Assembly: GCF_006716205.1 (NCBI RefSeq)
Contig: NZ_VFOQ01000003.1
Coordinates: forward strand, 62,001-126,000
DNA from: Oryzihumus leptocrescens
Lineage (GTDB): Bacteria; Actinomycetota; Actinomycetes; Actinomycetales; Dermatophilaceae
Length of the DNA stretch: 64,000 nt
Reading direction: 5' to 3'
Positions 16,976 through 25,395 of this stretch are shown one piece after another. The notes beneath the pieces are model-generated. The model searched no databases and had not been told where the DNA came from. It worked only from the letters and a program-made list of their open reading frames with translations. Position 1 is the stretch's first letter. Each line of letters starts with the position of its first letter. The translations under genes and the position numbers were made by a program.

Positions 16976-18270
16976 CCGGCCAGCCGACGGGCCAGCCAAT
17001 CGGTCAGCCCGCGCTGGCCCGCCGCCTGGGAACGGCCGACGCCGTCGTCATCGGGCTCGGGTCGATGGTGGGCGCGGGCGTGTTCGCCGCGTTCGGCCCG
17101 GCGGCCCGGGCGGCCGGGTCCGCGCTGCTGGTAGGCCTGGCGCTGGCCGCCGTGGTGGCCTGCTGCAACGCGACCGCCTCCGCCCAGCTGGCGGCGCAGT
17201 ACCCCACCTCGGGCGGCACGTACGTCTACGGCCGGGAGCGGCTCGGCCCGTGGTGGGGGTTCCTGGCCGGGTGGGGGTTCGTCGTCGGCAAGACGGCCAG
17301 CTGCGCGGCGATGGCGCTGACCTTCGCCGCCTACGTCGCACCGGGGCCGTGGGAGCGCCCCGTCGGCGCCGTGGCGGTCGTGGCGCTCGCCGCGGTCAAC
17401 TACCGCGGGGTGACCCGGACCGCCCGGCTCACCCGGGTCATCGTCACGGTCGTGCTCGCCGTCCTGGCTGTGGTCGTGCTGGCCTGCCTGGTCGGCGGGC
17501 AGGCCAGCGTCGCGCACCTCACGCAGCCGTATGCCGGTCCGCTGGGTGGGTGCTACGGCACCCTGCAGTCCGCCGGCCTGCTCTTCTTCGCCTTCGCGGG
17601 GTATGCCCGCATCGCCACCATGGGGGAGGAGGTGCGCGACCCGCGGCGGGTCATCCCGCGAGCCGTCATGCTCGCGCTCGGGGTCGCCGTCGCGGTCTAC
17701 GCCGTCGTCGGCGTCAGCGCGCTGCTGGTGCTCGGGCCGACGCGGCTGGGTGTCGCGGCCGCCCCGCTCGCGGCCGCTGTCGGGGCCGGTGGCTGGTCCT
17801 GGGCGGTGCCGCTGGTGCGCGTCGGCGGGGCGCTCGCCTCGCTCGGGGCGCTGCTGGCGCTCATCGCCGGCCTGGGCCGAACCACCCTGGCCATGGCGCG
17901 TGAGCGCGACCTGCCCGGCTGGCTGGACGCCGTCCACCCGCGGTACCGCGTGCCGCACCGGGCCGAGGTGGCCGTGGCCGCGGTCGTCGTCGTGCTCGTC
18001 CTGGCCGTCGACCTGCGCGGGGCGATCGGCTTTTCCTCCGTCGGCGTCCTGACCTACTACCTCGTGGCCAACCTCGCCGCGCTCACCCAGACGGGGGAGT
18101 GGAGAAGGTTTCCCGGCTGGCTGCAGGTGCTGGGCGCGGCGGGCTGCGTCGTGCTGGTGGCCACGCTGCCAGTGTCGGCCGTGGTCGTGGGGGTGGGGGT
18201 GTTCGCCGCCGGCGTGCTGCTCCGGCTGGTCACGCGCCGCGTGCGCGCGAGCCGGACCACCGGCAGCTGA
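16972..18270 (+). CDS. APC family amino-acid permease
   Basis: A 432-residue membrane transporter with about twelve helices. The first helix contains IGLGSMVGAGVFAAFGPAA, the APC consensus, and later AQYPTSGGTYVYGRERLG and GEEVRDPRRVIPRA match the family. Substrate unknown, likely a neutral or cationic amino acid. GTG 16972 is the coupled start; the first twelve residues contain a GQPTGQPIGQP repeat. The 3' end overlaps the convergent DUF998 gene by 41 nt. Confidence 0.88.
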   Translation: MTGQPTGQPIGQPALARRLGTADAVVIGLGSMVGAGVFAAFGPAARAAGSALLVGLALAAVVACCNATASAQLAAQYPTSGGTYVYGRERLGPWWGFLAGWGFVVGKTASCAAMALTFAAYVAPGPWERPVGAVAVVALAAVNYRGVTRTARLTRVIVTVVLAVLAVVVLACLVGGQASVAHLTQPYAGPLGGCYGTLQSAGLLFFAFAGYARIATMGEEVRDPRRVIPRAVMLALGVAVAVYAVVGVSALLVLGPTRLGVAAAPLAAAVGAGGWSWAVPLVRVGGALASLGALLALIAGLGRTTLAMARERDLPGWLDAVHPRYRVPHRAEVAVAAVVVVLVLAVDLRGAIGFSSVGVLTYYLVANLAALTQTGEWRRFPGWLQVLGAAGCVVLVATLPVSAVVVGVGVFAAGVLLRLVTRRVRASRTTGS

Positions 18271-18847
18271 GCACCACCGCCAGCGGCCAGAGTGCCTGGG
18301 CCGCGGCCGCCACGCGCTCGGACAGGCCGATGGCCGGCCCACCGGAGCGCAGCTCGAGGAGCAACCACGCCACCAGCAGCGCGAGCACCACGGTGGCTGT
18401 CCCGCCGGCCCTGCGGCGCAACGCCGTCGGCGTCCCGGGACGGCTGCGTGAGGCCAGGGCGGGCCACACCGCCAGGGCGGCGAACGCGGTCGAGGCGGCC
18501 GCGGTGTGCGTCGCCGCGCTGCCCGACGGCGACGGCAGCGGCAGCAGCGCCACGAGGACCGTTGCGACACCTCCGACCGCCAGCGTCAGGCGCCCGGCCG
18601 TCGCCGCAGGGCGCAGTGCCAGCGCGGTGGTCGCGTGCGCGACGCCGAGCCCGATCAGGGCCACCGTCATCACGACCCGGTGGGGCGCGCCGGCGGCCGC
18701 GAGCGCGCTGATGGTCTGTCGCACCGGGTCGAACGGCGCGGGCTGCACGGCCTGCGCCCACGTCCAGCCCCCGACCAGCAGGACCGGGGCGGCGACCGCG
18801 GAGGTCAGGCCCCACCAGGGCACCCGGGCCGGCGGGCCGCTGCGCAC
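18230..18847 (-). CDS. DUF998 family membrane protein
   Basis: A 205-residue protein with about six hydrophobic helices. The region WAQAVQPAPFDPVRQTISAL, with a conserved Asp-Pro before helix 2, is the DUF998 signature; function is unknown. It overlaps the permease 3' end by 41 nt on the opposite strand and begins 4 nt after the YciI-like gene stop, so those two are probably one transcript. Confidence 0.8.
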   Translation of the reverse strand: MRSGPPARVPWWGLTSAVAAPVLLVGGWTWAQAVQPAPFDPVRQTISALAAAGAPHRVVMTVALIGLGVAHATTALALRPAATAGRLTLAVGGVATVLVALLPLPSPSGSAATHTAAASTAFAALAVWPALASRSRPGTPTALRRRAGGTATVVLALLVAWLLLELRSGGPAIGLSERVAAAAQALWPLAVVLSCRWSGSRARGA

Positions 18848-18851
18848 TGGG

Positions 18852-19202
18852 TCAGCCCTCGACGGTGACCGTGGTGCCCGGCCGGGTCATGGTGCCGGCG
18901 GGGCACCACCAGGTCATCACCTCGACGGCGAGCCGCCCGGCGCGCACCGCCGGGTCGGCCTCGGCCAGCTCGCGGGCTCGATCGGTGGAGCCGGTGCAGA
19001 AGAAGGTCAGCCCGCGCAGGGACTCATCCGGCTGGTCCAGCACCGGGCCGTTGGTGACGATGTGCCCGGCCTCGCGCAGCGAGGCGAGGTAGGCCAGGTG
19101 CTCGGCCTGGATCCGCTCCAGGGTTGCCTCGTCATACGTCGTGGCGTCGGCCGGGCGCCTCAGCAAAACCAGCTCGAAGGACTCCAGGTTCACGCCCCGC
19201 AC
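18852..19202 (-). CDS. YciI-like protein
   Basis: A 116-residue protein of the YCII/DGPF dimeric ferredoxin-like group. Seen features: FELVLLRRP at the start, the His-Leu-Ala-Tyr helix (IQAEHLAYL), and the ADPAVRAGRLAVEVMTWW end typical of 'DPxxxAG' in the family. Function unknown. GTG 19202 or GTG 19193 could start translation. Upstream of the DUF998 gene on the same strand. Confidence 0.8.
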   Translation of the reverse strand: MRGVNLESFELVLLRRPADATTYDEATLERIQAEHLAYLASLREAGHIVTNGPVLDQPDESLRGLTFFCTGSTDRARELAEADPAVRAGRLAVEVMTWWCPAGTMTRPGTTVTVEG

Positions 19203-19245
19203 GGTAGACCCCTCGGCGACCCGCGGCGCAGCACCGGGACGGGTG

Positions 19246-19593
19246 TCATTCCTCAGCTCGCTGGCGCACCTTGGCCGCGGTCAGCAGGAAGGCCGCATCG
19301 GTGAGCGCCTCGACGGCGTGCGTCTCCAGTGGCAGCTCCAGCAGGTCGCCCTGCGTGGCCTCCCACGCCTGGCCCTGGGTGGCGACCCGCAACCGCCCAC
19401 GCAGCACCAGCATCGTCGCCTCACCCGGGCTCTCGTGGTCGCCGAGCCGGGCCCCTTCACGCATCGCGATGACCGTCTGGGTGAGGGTCGCCGTCGGCCC
19501 GCCGTAGAGCATGCGCGCGCTGCGTCCGTTCGAGGCGGCCGCGGCCGCGTCACCCAGCGTCCGGACCTGCTGGTCGAGGTTGTCCGGCTGCAT
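19246..19593 (-). CDS. Cupin domain protein
   Basis: A 115-residue protein of cupin type: GDHESPGEATMLVLRGRLRV forms the first motif and QGDLLELPLETHAVEALTDA the second, with His and Glu metal ligands. Small cupins of this kind often follow stress-linked genes, but no role can be given. ATG 19593 is chosen because the preceding 21 codons are low complexity. Confidence 0.75.
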   Translation of the reverse strand: MQPDNLDQQVRTLGDAAAAASNGRSARMLYGGPTATLTQTVIAMREGARLGDHESPGEATMLVLRGRLRVATQGQAWEATQGDLLELPLETHAVEALTDAAFLLTAAKVRQRAEE

Positions 19594-19702
19594 CTCGTGT
19601 CTCCCTCTCGCCTGCCCCGGTCGATCGTGGCTGGGTGCGACTCCAGCGTGCCTCACAGGCCCTGGTGTAGCCCGGTAGGTGGGTCCTGTGCGGTCGGGAC
19701 AG

Positions 19703-19736
19703 CGAAGGGCCCCGCCGCTGCCGGCAGGGCCCTTCG
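19703..19736 (-). terminator. Hairpin after the DUF6131-like gene
   Basis: CGAAGGGCCC (19703-19712) pairs exactly with GGGCCCTTCG (19727-19736); inner bases can extend the stem. It lies 41 nt past the DUF6131-like stop. A pyrimidine-rich stretch follows on the plus side, so the orientation is not certain. Confidence 0.7.
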
Positions 19737-19776
19737 GTCTCTGTCTCTCCTGTGCGCTGGTGCGCCGGGGGTGCGG

Positions 19777-19932
19777 TTACCAGTAGTGCTTGCGTCCGCC
19801 GACGGCGCGGCCGGTCGCGCCGAGGATCCACAGAACGGCACCGACGATGATCAGGATCGTGCCGATCGTCGTCAGCAACGGGATGCTGGCGACGATGCCG
19901 ATGATCAACAGGATCAGTCCGAGAATGATCAC
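19777..19932 (-). CDS. Small two-helix membrane protein, DUF6131-like
   Basis: A 51-residue protein, almost all membrane: two hydrophobic helices (IILGLILLIIGIVASI and TIGTILIIVGAVLWILG) joined by a short turn, then a GRAVGGRKHYW tail. This agrees with the short actinobacterial DUF6131 family of unknown function, from memory. The GTG start at 19932 is fixed by AAGGAGA six nt upstream. A hairpin follows the stop. Confidence 0.8.
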   Translation of the reverse strand: MIILGLILLIIGIVASIPLLTTIGTILIIVGAVLWILGATGRAVGGRKHYW

Positions 19933-20010
19933 GCTGGTCTCCTTGTGAGAGGTGGGGAGATCAGGGTGTACCCAAGTGGGGCGCTTTTCAACGGATGGGG
20001 CCCGTGAACG

Positions 20011-20060
20011 CTCCTGTCCGCTCCTGTCCGCTCCCGTCGTCTCCCGTGGGCTCCCGTGGG
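20011..20060. repeat. Five 10-bp tandem repeats in a divergent promoter region
   Basis: Units begin at 20011, 20021, 20031, 20041 and 20051. The first two are CTCCTGTCCG, the third CTCCCGTCGT, the last two CTCCCGTGGG. They sit 77 nt before the DUF4389 gene start, one unit per helical turn. The rest of the 204-nt gap shows no recognised site. Confidence 0.85.
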
Positions 20061-20136
20061 CGGAAGGTCCTGAGCGGTCGGGTTCGGCCCGCGCCACGCT
20101 GGCCATGACCTGCCGCTGCTCCTGTTGGGAGGCGCC

Positions 20137-21636
20137 ATGAGCACCGCCGGCTACCCCGTCCGTGTCGATGCCCGGCTGGACCCCGGGCTCAGCCGCTGGC
20201 TGTGGCTGGTCAAGTGGCTGCTGGCCATCCCGCACTACGTCGTGCTGCTCGTGCTGTGGGCCGCGTTCGTGGTGCTCAGCATCGTGGCGTTCTTCGCCAT
20301 CCTGTTCACCGGGCACTACCCCCGGGCGATCTTCGACTTCAACGTCGGGGTGCTGCGCTGGAGCTGGCGGGTGGGCTACTACGCGTACGGCGCACTGGGC
20401 ACCGACCGCTACCCGCCGTTCACCCTCGACGAGGTGCCCGACTACCCGGCGCACCTCGAGGTGGCCTACCCCGAGAAGCTCTCCCGAGGCCTGGTGCTGG
20501 TCAAGACCTGGCTGCTGGCCCTGCCGCACTACCTCGTCGTGGCGTTCTTCGCCGGGGGCTCCCTCGCGCTGGTCTCCGGCGACAACCGGACCCGGATCTG
20601 GTCCAGCGGCCTCATCGGGCTGATGGTCCTCGTCGGCGCGGTGGTGCTGCTCGTGACCGGTCGCTACCCGCAGTCGGTCTTCGACTTCGTGCTCGGCATG
20701 AACCGCTGGGTGCTGCGCGTGGCCGCCTACGCGTCGCTGATGACCGACGAGTACCCGCCGTTCCGGTTCGACCCCGGCGGCGACGACCCCTCGGAGGCGC
20801 GCATGACCATCGGGACACCGCCCCCGCCGCAGCCCATCGAGGGGCAGCCGCCCGTGGACTCGACGGCGCAGCAGGCGGCCGCCCCGCCCGCGGGGCCCAC
20901 GTCACCCCCGCCGGCCACCATGGCTCAGGCGGCACCTCCGGCGGCGGCGACCGCAGGCGCCAGGAAGTGGACCGGGGGGCGGATCGTCTCCGTGGTCGCC
21001 GGTGCCGTGCTGCTCGCGGGGTCGCTGGGGCTGCTGGCCGCCTCGGCCGGGCTCGGGGTGCTCAACCTCGCCTCCCGGGACCGCGCCGGCTTCGTCACCA
21101 CCGCCTCGCGCACCTTCGCCACCTCGACCAGTACCATCGCCAGCAGCGCGGTCGAGGTCGGCGCCTCGGGGCAGGACTGGAGCGGGGCGAGGTGGGCGCT
21201 CGGCGACGCGCGGGTGCGGGCGGAGTCGCTGGACCCGCGGCCGGTGTTCATCGGCGTCGCGCGCACCGCGGACGCGGCGGCGTGGCTGGCCGGTGTGGAC
21301 CACTCCACAGTGATCGGCTTCCGTGACGGTGCGCCGGTCTACCGCGACGTCACCGGCGGGACGCCCTCGGCGCCGCCGGAGCAGGCGGGGATCTGGGCCG
21401 CCAGCGTGTCCGGCACCGGCCCGCAGGAGCTGGTGTGGCCGATCGAGTCCAGCGACTGGACCGTTGTGGTGATGCACCCCGACGGCAGCCCCGGGGTCAT
21501 CGTCCGCGCCGACGCCGGTGCCACGCTCCCGGTGCTGCACTGGCTGTGGCTGGCGCCGCTCGTGGTGGCGCTGGTGCTCATCGTCGCCGGTGTCCTGCTC
21601 GTGGTGCTCGCCATCCCGCGGGCGGGGCGGACATGA
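20137..21636 (+). CDS. DUF4389 membrane protein
   Basis: A 499-residue protein with two tandem copies of a membrane unit at about residues 20-205. Each copy begins with a Lys-Trp-Leu-Leu-Ala-Ile/Leu-Pro-His-Tyr stretch and contains a TG(H/R)YP repeat, which is the DUF4389 pattern. A proline/alanine-rich linker (about 225-265), a further helix, an extracytoplasmic domain and a last helix (about 465-495) follow. Function unknown. ATG 20137 has GGGAGG 5 nt upstream. The stop overlaps the flavodoxin start (ATGA). Confidence 0.85.
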   Translation: MSTAGYPVRVDARLDPGLSRWLWLVKWLLAIPHYVVLLVLWAAFVVLSIVAFFAILFTGHYPRAIFDFNVGVLRWSWRVGYYAYGALGTDRYPPFTLDEVPDYPAHLEVAYPEKLSRGLVLVKTWLLALPHYLVVAFFAGGSLALVSGDNRTRIWSSGLIGLMVLVGAVVLLVTGRYPQSVFDFVLGMNRWVLRVAAYASLMTDEYPPFRFDPGGDDPSEARMTIGTPPPPQPIEGQPPVDSTAQQAAAPPAGPTSPPPATMAQAAPPAAATAGARKWTGGRIVSVVAGAVLLAGSLGLLAASAGLGVLNLASRDRAGFVTTASRTFATSTSTIASSAVEVGASGQDWSGARWALGDARVRAESLDPRPVFIGVARTADAAAWLAGVDHSTVIGFRDGAPVYRDVTGGTPSAPPEQAGIWAASVSGTGPQELVWPIESSDWTVVVMHPDGSPGVIVRADAGATLPVLHWLWLAPLVVALVLIVAGVLLVVLAIPRAGRT

Positions 21637-22142
21637 GGGTCCTGGTCGCCGAGGCCAGCCGGCACGGCTCGACCCTGGCCATCGCCGAGGCGCTCGCGCA
21701 CACGCTGCGCGAGGAGCTGCCGGAAGCCGAGGTGGACGTGCACGAGGTCGAGGACGCCCTGGACGTGGGGCCCTACGACGCGGTGGTGCTCGGCTCCGCC
21801 GTCTACCTGGGGCGCTGGCTGGAGCCGGCCCGCCGCTTCGCGCGGCGCAACGCCGGGGAGCTGCTGCACAAGCCGGTCTGGCTCTTCTCCAGCGGTCCGC
21901 TCGGGGAGCAGCCGGTCCAGGAGTCCGAGCCCCACGACGCCACGGAGATCGCCGGCGAGCTCGACGCCCGGGGGCACGAGGTCTTCCTCGGCCGGCTCGA
22001 CCGGGACGACCTCGGGCTGGCCGAGCGGGCGGTCGTGGGCGTGGTCCGTGCGCCGTACGGCGACTTCCGGGACTGGCCGGCGGTCCAGGAGTGGGGGCGG
22101 CGGATCGCCGCAGCGCTGGTCCCGCAGCAGCACGCGGGCTGA
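21633..22142 (+). CDS. Flavodoxin domain protein
   Basis: A 169-residue flavodoxin-fold protein. The FMN phosphate loop is VAEASRHGSTLAIAEAL at the N-terminus, the flavin-stacking loop is VVLGSAVYLGRWLEPA, and FSSGPLGEQP is the third FMN segment. It resembles HemG-like menaquinone-dependent protoporphyrinogen oxidases and other actinobacterial flavodoxins; which one cannot be told. Translation is coupled to the DUF4389 gene by a four-base overlap, suggesting the two act together at the membrane. Confidence 0.85.
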   Translation: MRVLVAEASRHGSTLAIAEALAHTLREELPEAEVDVHEVEDALDVGPYDAVVLGSAVYLGRWLEPARRFARRNAGELLHKPVWLFSSGPLGEQPVQESEPHDATEIAGELDARGHEVFLGRLDRDDLGLAERAVVGVVRAPYGDFRDWPAVQEWGRRIAAALVPQQHAG

Positions 22143-22182
22143 CGTCCCTGCGCCCCGGTGAGGGGCACGGCATACTGCGCCC

Positions 22183-23856
22183 ATGTCTGCCGGACGCAGT
22201 GCAGGGGACGCCGATGTCATCGTCGTGGGGGCCGGGCTGGCCGGCCTCGTGGCGACGGCCGAGCTGGTGGAGGCGGGCCGCAGGGTCCTGCTGCTCGACC
22301 AGGAGTCGGCCGAGAACCTTGGGGGACAAGCGTTCTGGTCCTTCGGCGGGATCTTCCTGGTGGACTCACCCGAGCAGCGGCGCATGGGCATCAAGGACTC
22401 CTTCGACCTGGCCTGGCAGGACTGGACCGGCACGGCCGGCTTCGACCGGGAGCGCGAGGACCGCTGGCCGCAGGAGTGGGCCCGGGCCTACGTGGAGTGG
22501 GCGGCCGGCGAGAAGCGGGCGTGGCTGCGTGAGCGCGGCGTGGGCTTCTTCCCCGTGGTCGGCTGGGCCGAGCGTGGTGACGGGACGGCCACCGGGCACG
22601 GCAACTCGGTGCCGCGCTTCCACGTCACGTGGGGGACCGGTCCCGGGGTGCTCGAGCCGTTCGTCCGACGGGTCCGCCAGGCTGTCGACGACGGCCGGGT
22701 GCGCATCGGCTTCCGGCACCGGGTCGACGCGCTCACCGTCGAGGGCGGGGTGGTGACCGGCGTCAGCGGCAGCCGGCTCGCCCTGGCGCACGAGCCCCGC
22801 GGCGCAGCCACGAGCCGTGAGGTGGTGGGCGACTTCGCGGTCCGCGCCCAGGCGGTCGTGGTGACCTCCGGCGGCATCGGCGCCAACCACGACCTGGTCC
22901 GGGCGAGCTGGCCGGCCCGGCTCGGCGAGCCGCCGCGCGAGATGGTCACCGGCGTCCCGGCCTACGTCGACGGGCGGATGGTCGGCATCAGCGAGGCCGC
23001 CGGGGCCAGCGTGGTCAACCGCGACCGGATGTGGCACTACGTCGAAGGCCTGCAGAACTGGGACCCGATCTGGCCCGGGCACGGCATCCGGATCCTGCCG
23101 GGGCCGTCCTCGCTGTGGTTCGACGCGCTGGGCCGCCGGCTGCCGCCGCCGCTGTTCCCCGGCTTCGACACCCTCGGCACGCTGGCCCACCTGCGCCAGA
23201 CCGGGCACGACCACTCCTGGTTCGTGCTGACGCAGAAGATCATCGAGAAGGAGTTCGCCCTCTCCGGCTCGGAGCAGAACCCCGACCTGACCGGCCGCTC
23301 GGTGCGGCAGGTCCTCGCCCGGGCGCTGCCCGGCGCACCGGGGCCGGTGGAGGCCTTCAAGCGGCACGGCGCGGACTTCGTCGTCGCCGACACCCTGCCC
23401 GAGCTGGTCGCCGGCATGAACGCGCTCACGCCCGAGCCGCTGCTGGACCCCGCGGAGATCGAGCGCCAGGTGGTGGCCCGCGACCGCGAGATCGACAACG
23501 ACTTCGGCAAGGACCTGCAGGTCACCGCGCTGCGGGGCACCCGGGCCTACCGCGGTGACCGGCTGATCCGCACGGCGACCCCACACCGCATCCTCGACCC
23601 CAAGGCGGGTCCGCTGATCGCGGTGCGGCTGCACGTCCTGACCCGCAAGACGCTCGGCGGGCTGGAGACCGACCTGTCCGCGCGGGTCCTCGGCGCCGAC
23701 GGGTCGCCCGTGCCGGGGCTCTACGCCGCCGGCGAGGTCGCCGGCTTCGGCGGTGGCGGGATGCACGGCTACCGGGCGCTGGAGGGGACCTTCCTCGGCG
23801 GCTGCCTGTTCTCGGGGAGGGCAGCCGGTCGCGCTGCCGCGGAGGAGGTCGCATGA
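22183..23856 (+). CDS. FAD-binding dehydrogenase, KstD/fumarate-reductase type
   Basis: A 557-residue flavoprotein. The N-terminal DVIVVGAGLAGLVATAELVE is the FAD dinucleotide motif, and the C-terminal PGLYAAGEVAGFGGGGMHGY closes the FAD site. It looks like the actinobacterial 'FAD-binding dehydrogenase' relatives of 3-ketosteroid delta-1-dehydrogenase. No steroid genes are nearby, so a steroid substrate is not supported. The stop overlaps the AI-2E transporter start by four bases. Confidence 0.85.
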   Translation: MSAGRSAGDADVIVVGAGLAGLVATAELVEAGRRVLLLDQESAENLGGQAFWSFGGIFLVDSPEQRRMGIKDSFDLAWQDWTGTAGFDREREDRWPQEWARAYVEWAAGEKRAWLRERGVGFFPVVGWAERGDGTATGHGNSVPRFHVTWGTGPGVLEPFVRRVRQAVDDGRVRIGFRHRVDALTVEGGVVTGVSGSRLALAHEPRGAATSREVVGDFAVRAQAVVVTSGGIGANHDLVRASWPARLGEPPREMVTGVPAYVDGRMVGISEAAGASVVNRDRMWHYVEGLQNWDPIWPGHGIRILPGPSSLWFDALGRRLPPPLFPGFDTLGTLAHLRQTGHDHSWFVLTQKIIEKEFALSGSEQNPDLTGRSVRQVLARALPGAPGPVEAFKRHGADFVVADTLPELVAGMNALTPEPLLDPAEIERQVVARDREIDNDFGKDLQVTALRGTRAYRGDRLIRTATPHRILDPKAGPLIAVRLHVLTRKTLGGLETDLSARVLGADGSPVPGLYAAGEVAGFGGGGMHGYRALEGTFLGGCLFSGRAAGRAAAEEVA

Positions 23857-24920
23857 GCGTGCCCACGCGTGACCAGAGCGGGCGGGGCCTGCGGCTCATC
23901 GCCGACCTGTCGCTGCGGTTCCTGCTGATCTCGGCCGCGATCTACGTGCTGCTGCGGATCCTCAACGCCATCAGCCTGGTCACGATCACCGTGGTGGTGG
24001 CCCTGCTCGTCAGCGCGCTGCTCCAGCCGGCCGTGGCCTGGCTGGTCGGCCGCGGCGTCCCCCGGCCGGTGGCCGCGATCGGGGTGTTCGTCGTCGGTGT
24101 CGTCGCCATCGGGCTCGCCGTGTGGTTCGCCGTCTCGCAGGTGGCCAACAACGCCACGCTCATCGGCAACCAGCTCCTGAACGCCCTCACCTCGATCCAG
24201 GACTGGCTCGTGCACGGTCCCCTGCACCTGTCCGCGAAGCAGGTCGACCAGCTCGGCTCGAACCTGCAGCAGACCCTGGCGAACAACCAGGGCACCATCG
24301 TCTCCGGCGTGTTCGCGACGGCGGGCAGCGCGCTGAGCGTCATCAGCGGCGGGGTGCTCTGCCTGTTCGCGATCTGCTTCATGTTGCTCGACGACGGCCA
24401 GATCTGGCGCTGGGTGGTCAGCCTCGCCCCCGACCGGGAGGAACCGCGGGTCGCGCATGCCGGGCAGGTGGCGTGGCGCACCCTCAGCGCCTACATGCGG
24501 GGTTGCGTCATCCTGGCGTTCATCAACTCGCTGACCATGGTCATCGTCATGCTCGTCGCCGGGATGCCGCTGGTCATCCCGCTGGGTGTGCTGCTCTTCC
24601 TCGGCTCGCTCATCCCGCTGGTCGGCATGGTGGTCGCGGGCATCGTCGTGGTCCTCGTCGCGCTCGTGACCAAGAGCGTGGCCGTGGCGATCGTCATGGC
24701 GGTGGCGCTGGTGCTCACCGTCCAGCTCGAGGGCAACATGCTCAACCCGTACATCCTCGGCAAGGCGGTGAGCATCCACCCGCTGGCGATCCTGCTCGCG
24801 GTCACCGGCGGCACGATCCTCGGCGGGGTGTTCGGCGCGTTCATCGCGGTGCCGCTGGTCGCGGTGCTCAACAACGTGCGCACCACGGTCCGCCTCGACG
24901 CGGCGGCAGCCGACGGCTGA
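23853..24920 (+). CDS. AI-2E family transporter (PerM-like)
   Basis: A 355-residue membrane protein with about eight helices. Typical family features are the LQPAVAWLVGRGVPRPVA segment after helix 2, a soluble middle part (about residues 95-160), and the C-terminal QLEGNMLNPYILGKAVSIHP followed by GVFGAFIAVPLVAVL. The family includes exporters of AI-2, sodium/proton antiporters and uncharacterised members. Co-translated with the flavoprotein gene. Confidence 0.88.
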   Translation: MSVPTRDQSGRGLRLIADLSLRFLLISAAIYVLLRILNAISLVTITVVVALLVSALLQPAVAWLVGRGVPRPVAAIGVFVVGVVAIGLAVWFAVSQVANNATLIGNQLLNALTSIQDWLVHGPLHLSAKQVDQLGSNLQQTLANNQGTIVSGVFATAGSALSVISGGVLCLFAICFMLLDDGQIWRWVVSLAPDREEPRVAHAGQVAWRTLSAYMRGCVILAFINSLTMVIVMLVAGMPLVIPLGVLLFLGSLIPLVGMVVAGIVVVLVALVTKSVAVAIVMAVALVLTVQLEGNMLNPYILGKAVSIHPLAILLAVTGGTILGGVFGAFIAVPLVAVLNNVRTTVRLDAAAADG

Positions 24921-25014
24921 CCCACGTCCTGTAGCGGTCGACAGCCCGCCCGGGGAGGAGTCGAATGGATCCCCGGCCACACCGCGCCGGGACCACCCGC
25001 CCGAGGGAGGCACC

Positions 25015-25233
25015 GTGTCCGGTCACGTCTACCGCGTCATCGAGGTCGTCGGGTCCTCACCCGACAGCGTCGACGCCGCCATCCGCAACGCGATCGACCG
25101 GGTCGGGCAGACCACCCGGCACCTCGACTGGTTCGAGGTCTCCGAGATCCGGGGCCAGCTCGACGACAGCGGTATCGCGCACATCCAGGTCGGCCTCAAG
25201 GTCGGCTTCCGGATCGAGCAGTCCGGGGACTGA
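25015..25233 (+). CDS. Dodecin
   Basis: A 72-residue flavin-storage protein that assembles into a dodecamer binding FMN or riboflavin. The family pattern is complete: HVYRVIEVVGSSPDSVDAAI, then DWFEVSEIRGQL, with the stacking tryptophan, and a VGLKVGFRIE end. Start is GTG 25015 after GGGAGG. The close presence of a flavodoxin and a FAD enzyme may be chance. Confidence 0.93.
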   Translation: MSGHVYRVIEVVGSSPDSVDAAIRNAIDRVGQTTRHLDWFEVSEIRGQLDDSGIAHIQVGLKVGFRIEQSGD

Positions 25234-25236
25234 GCC

Positions 25237-25395
25237 GTGGGCACCACCGCGCCGGAGCACCCCGAGGCGCCGCACGACCACGAGCTCGAGGAGCTCGAGG
25301 TCGACTCCAGCATCCCGCCGCGCCCGGAGGAGGAGGTCGCCGACGCCGACGGCGACGAGGCCGCCGACGCCGGTGGGCTCACAGGGTCCGGGTGA
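25237..25395 (+). CDS. Possible small acidic protein, 52 aa
   Basis: An open frame of 52 residues begins with GTG 3 nt after the dodecin stop. It is extremely acidic and histidine/proline-bearing (EHPEAPHDHELEELEVD, then EEEVADADGDEAADAGG). G/C-rich third positions and the tight spacing support translation, but there is no family match I know and no strong ribosome site. Its last 17 nt overlap the convergent SIS gene. Confidence 0.4.
   Translation: MGTTAPEHPEAPHDHELEELEVDSSIPPRPEEEVADADGDEAADAGGLTGSG

Noticed and set aside
16972-18270. The second APC permease as the histidine or arginine transporter of the nearby catabolic loci
   Set aside because: It is coupled to thpR, lies 4 kb or more from either locus, and the sequence does not define its substrate.
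22183-23856. 3-Ketosteroid dehydrogenase and a steroid-degradation locus
   Set aside because: Only general FAD-dehydrogenase similarity; no kshA, hsa or mce-type neighbours.
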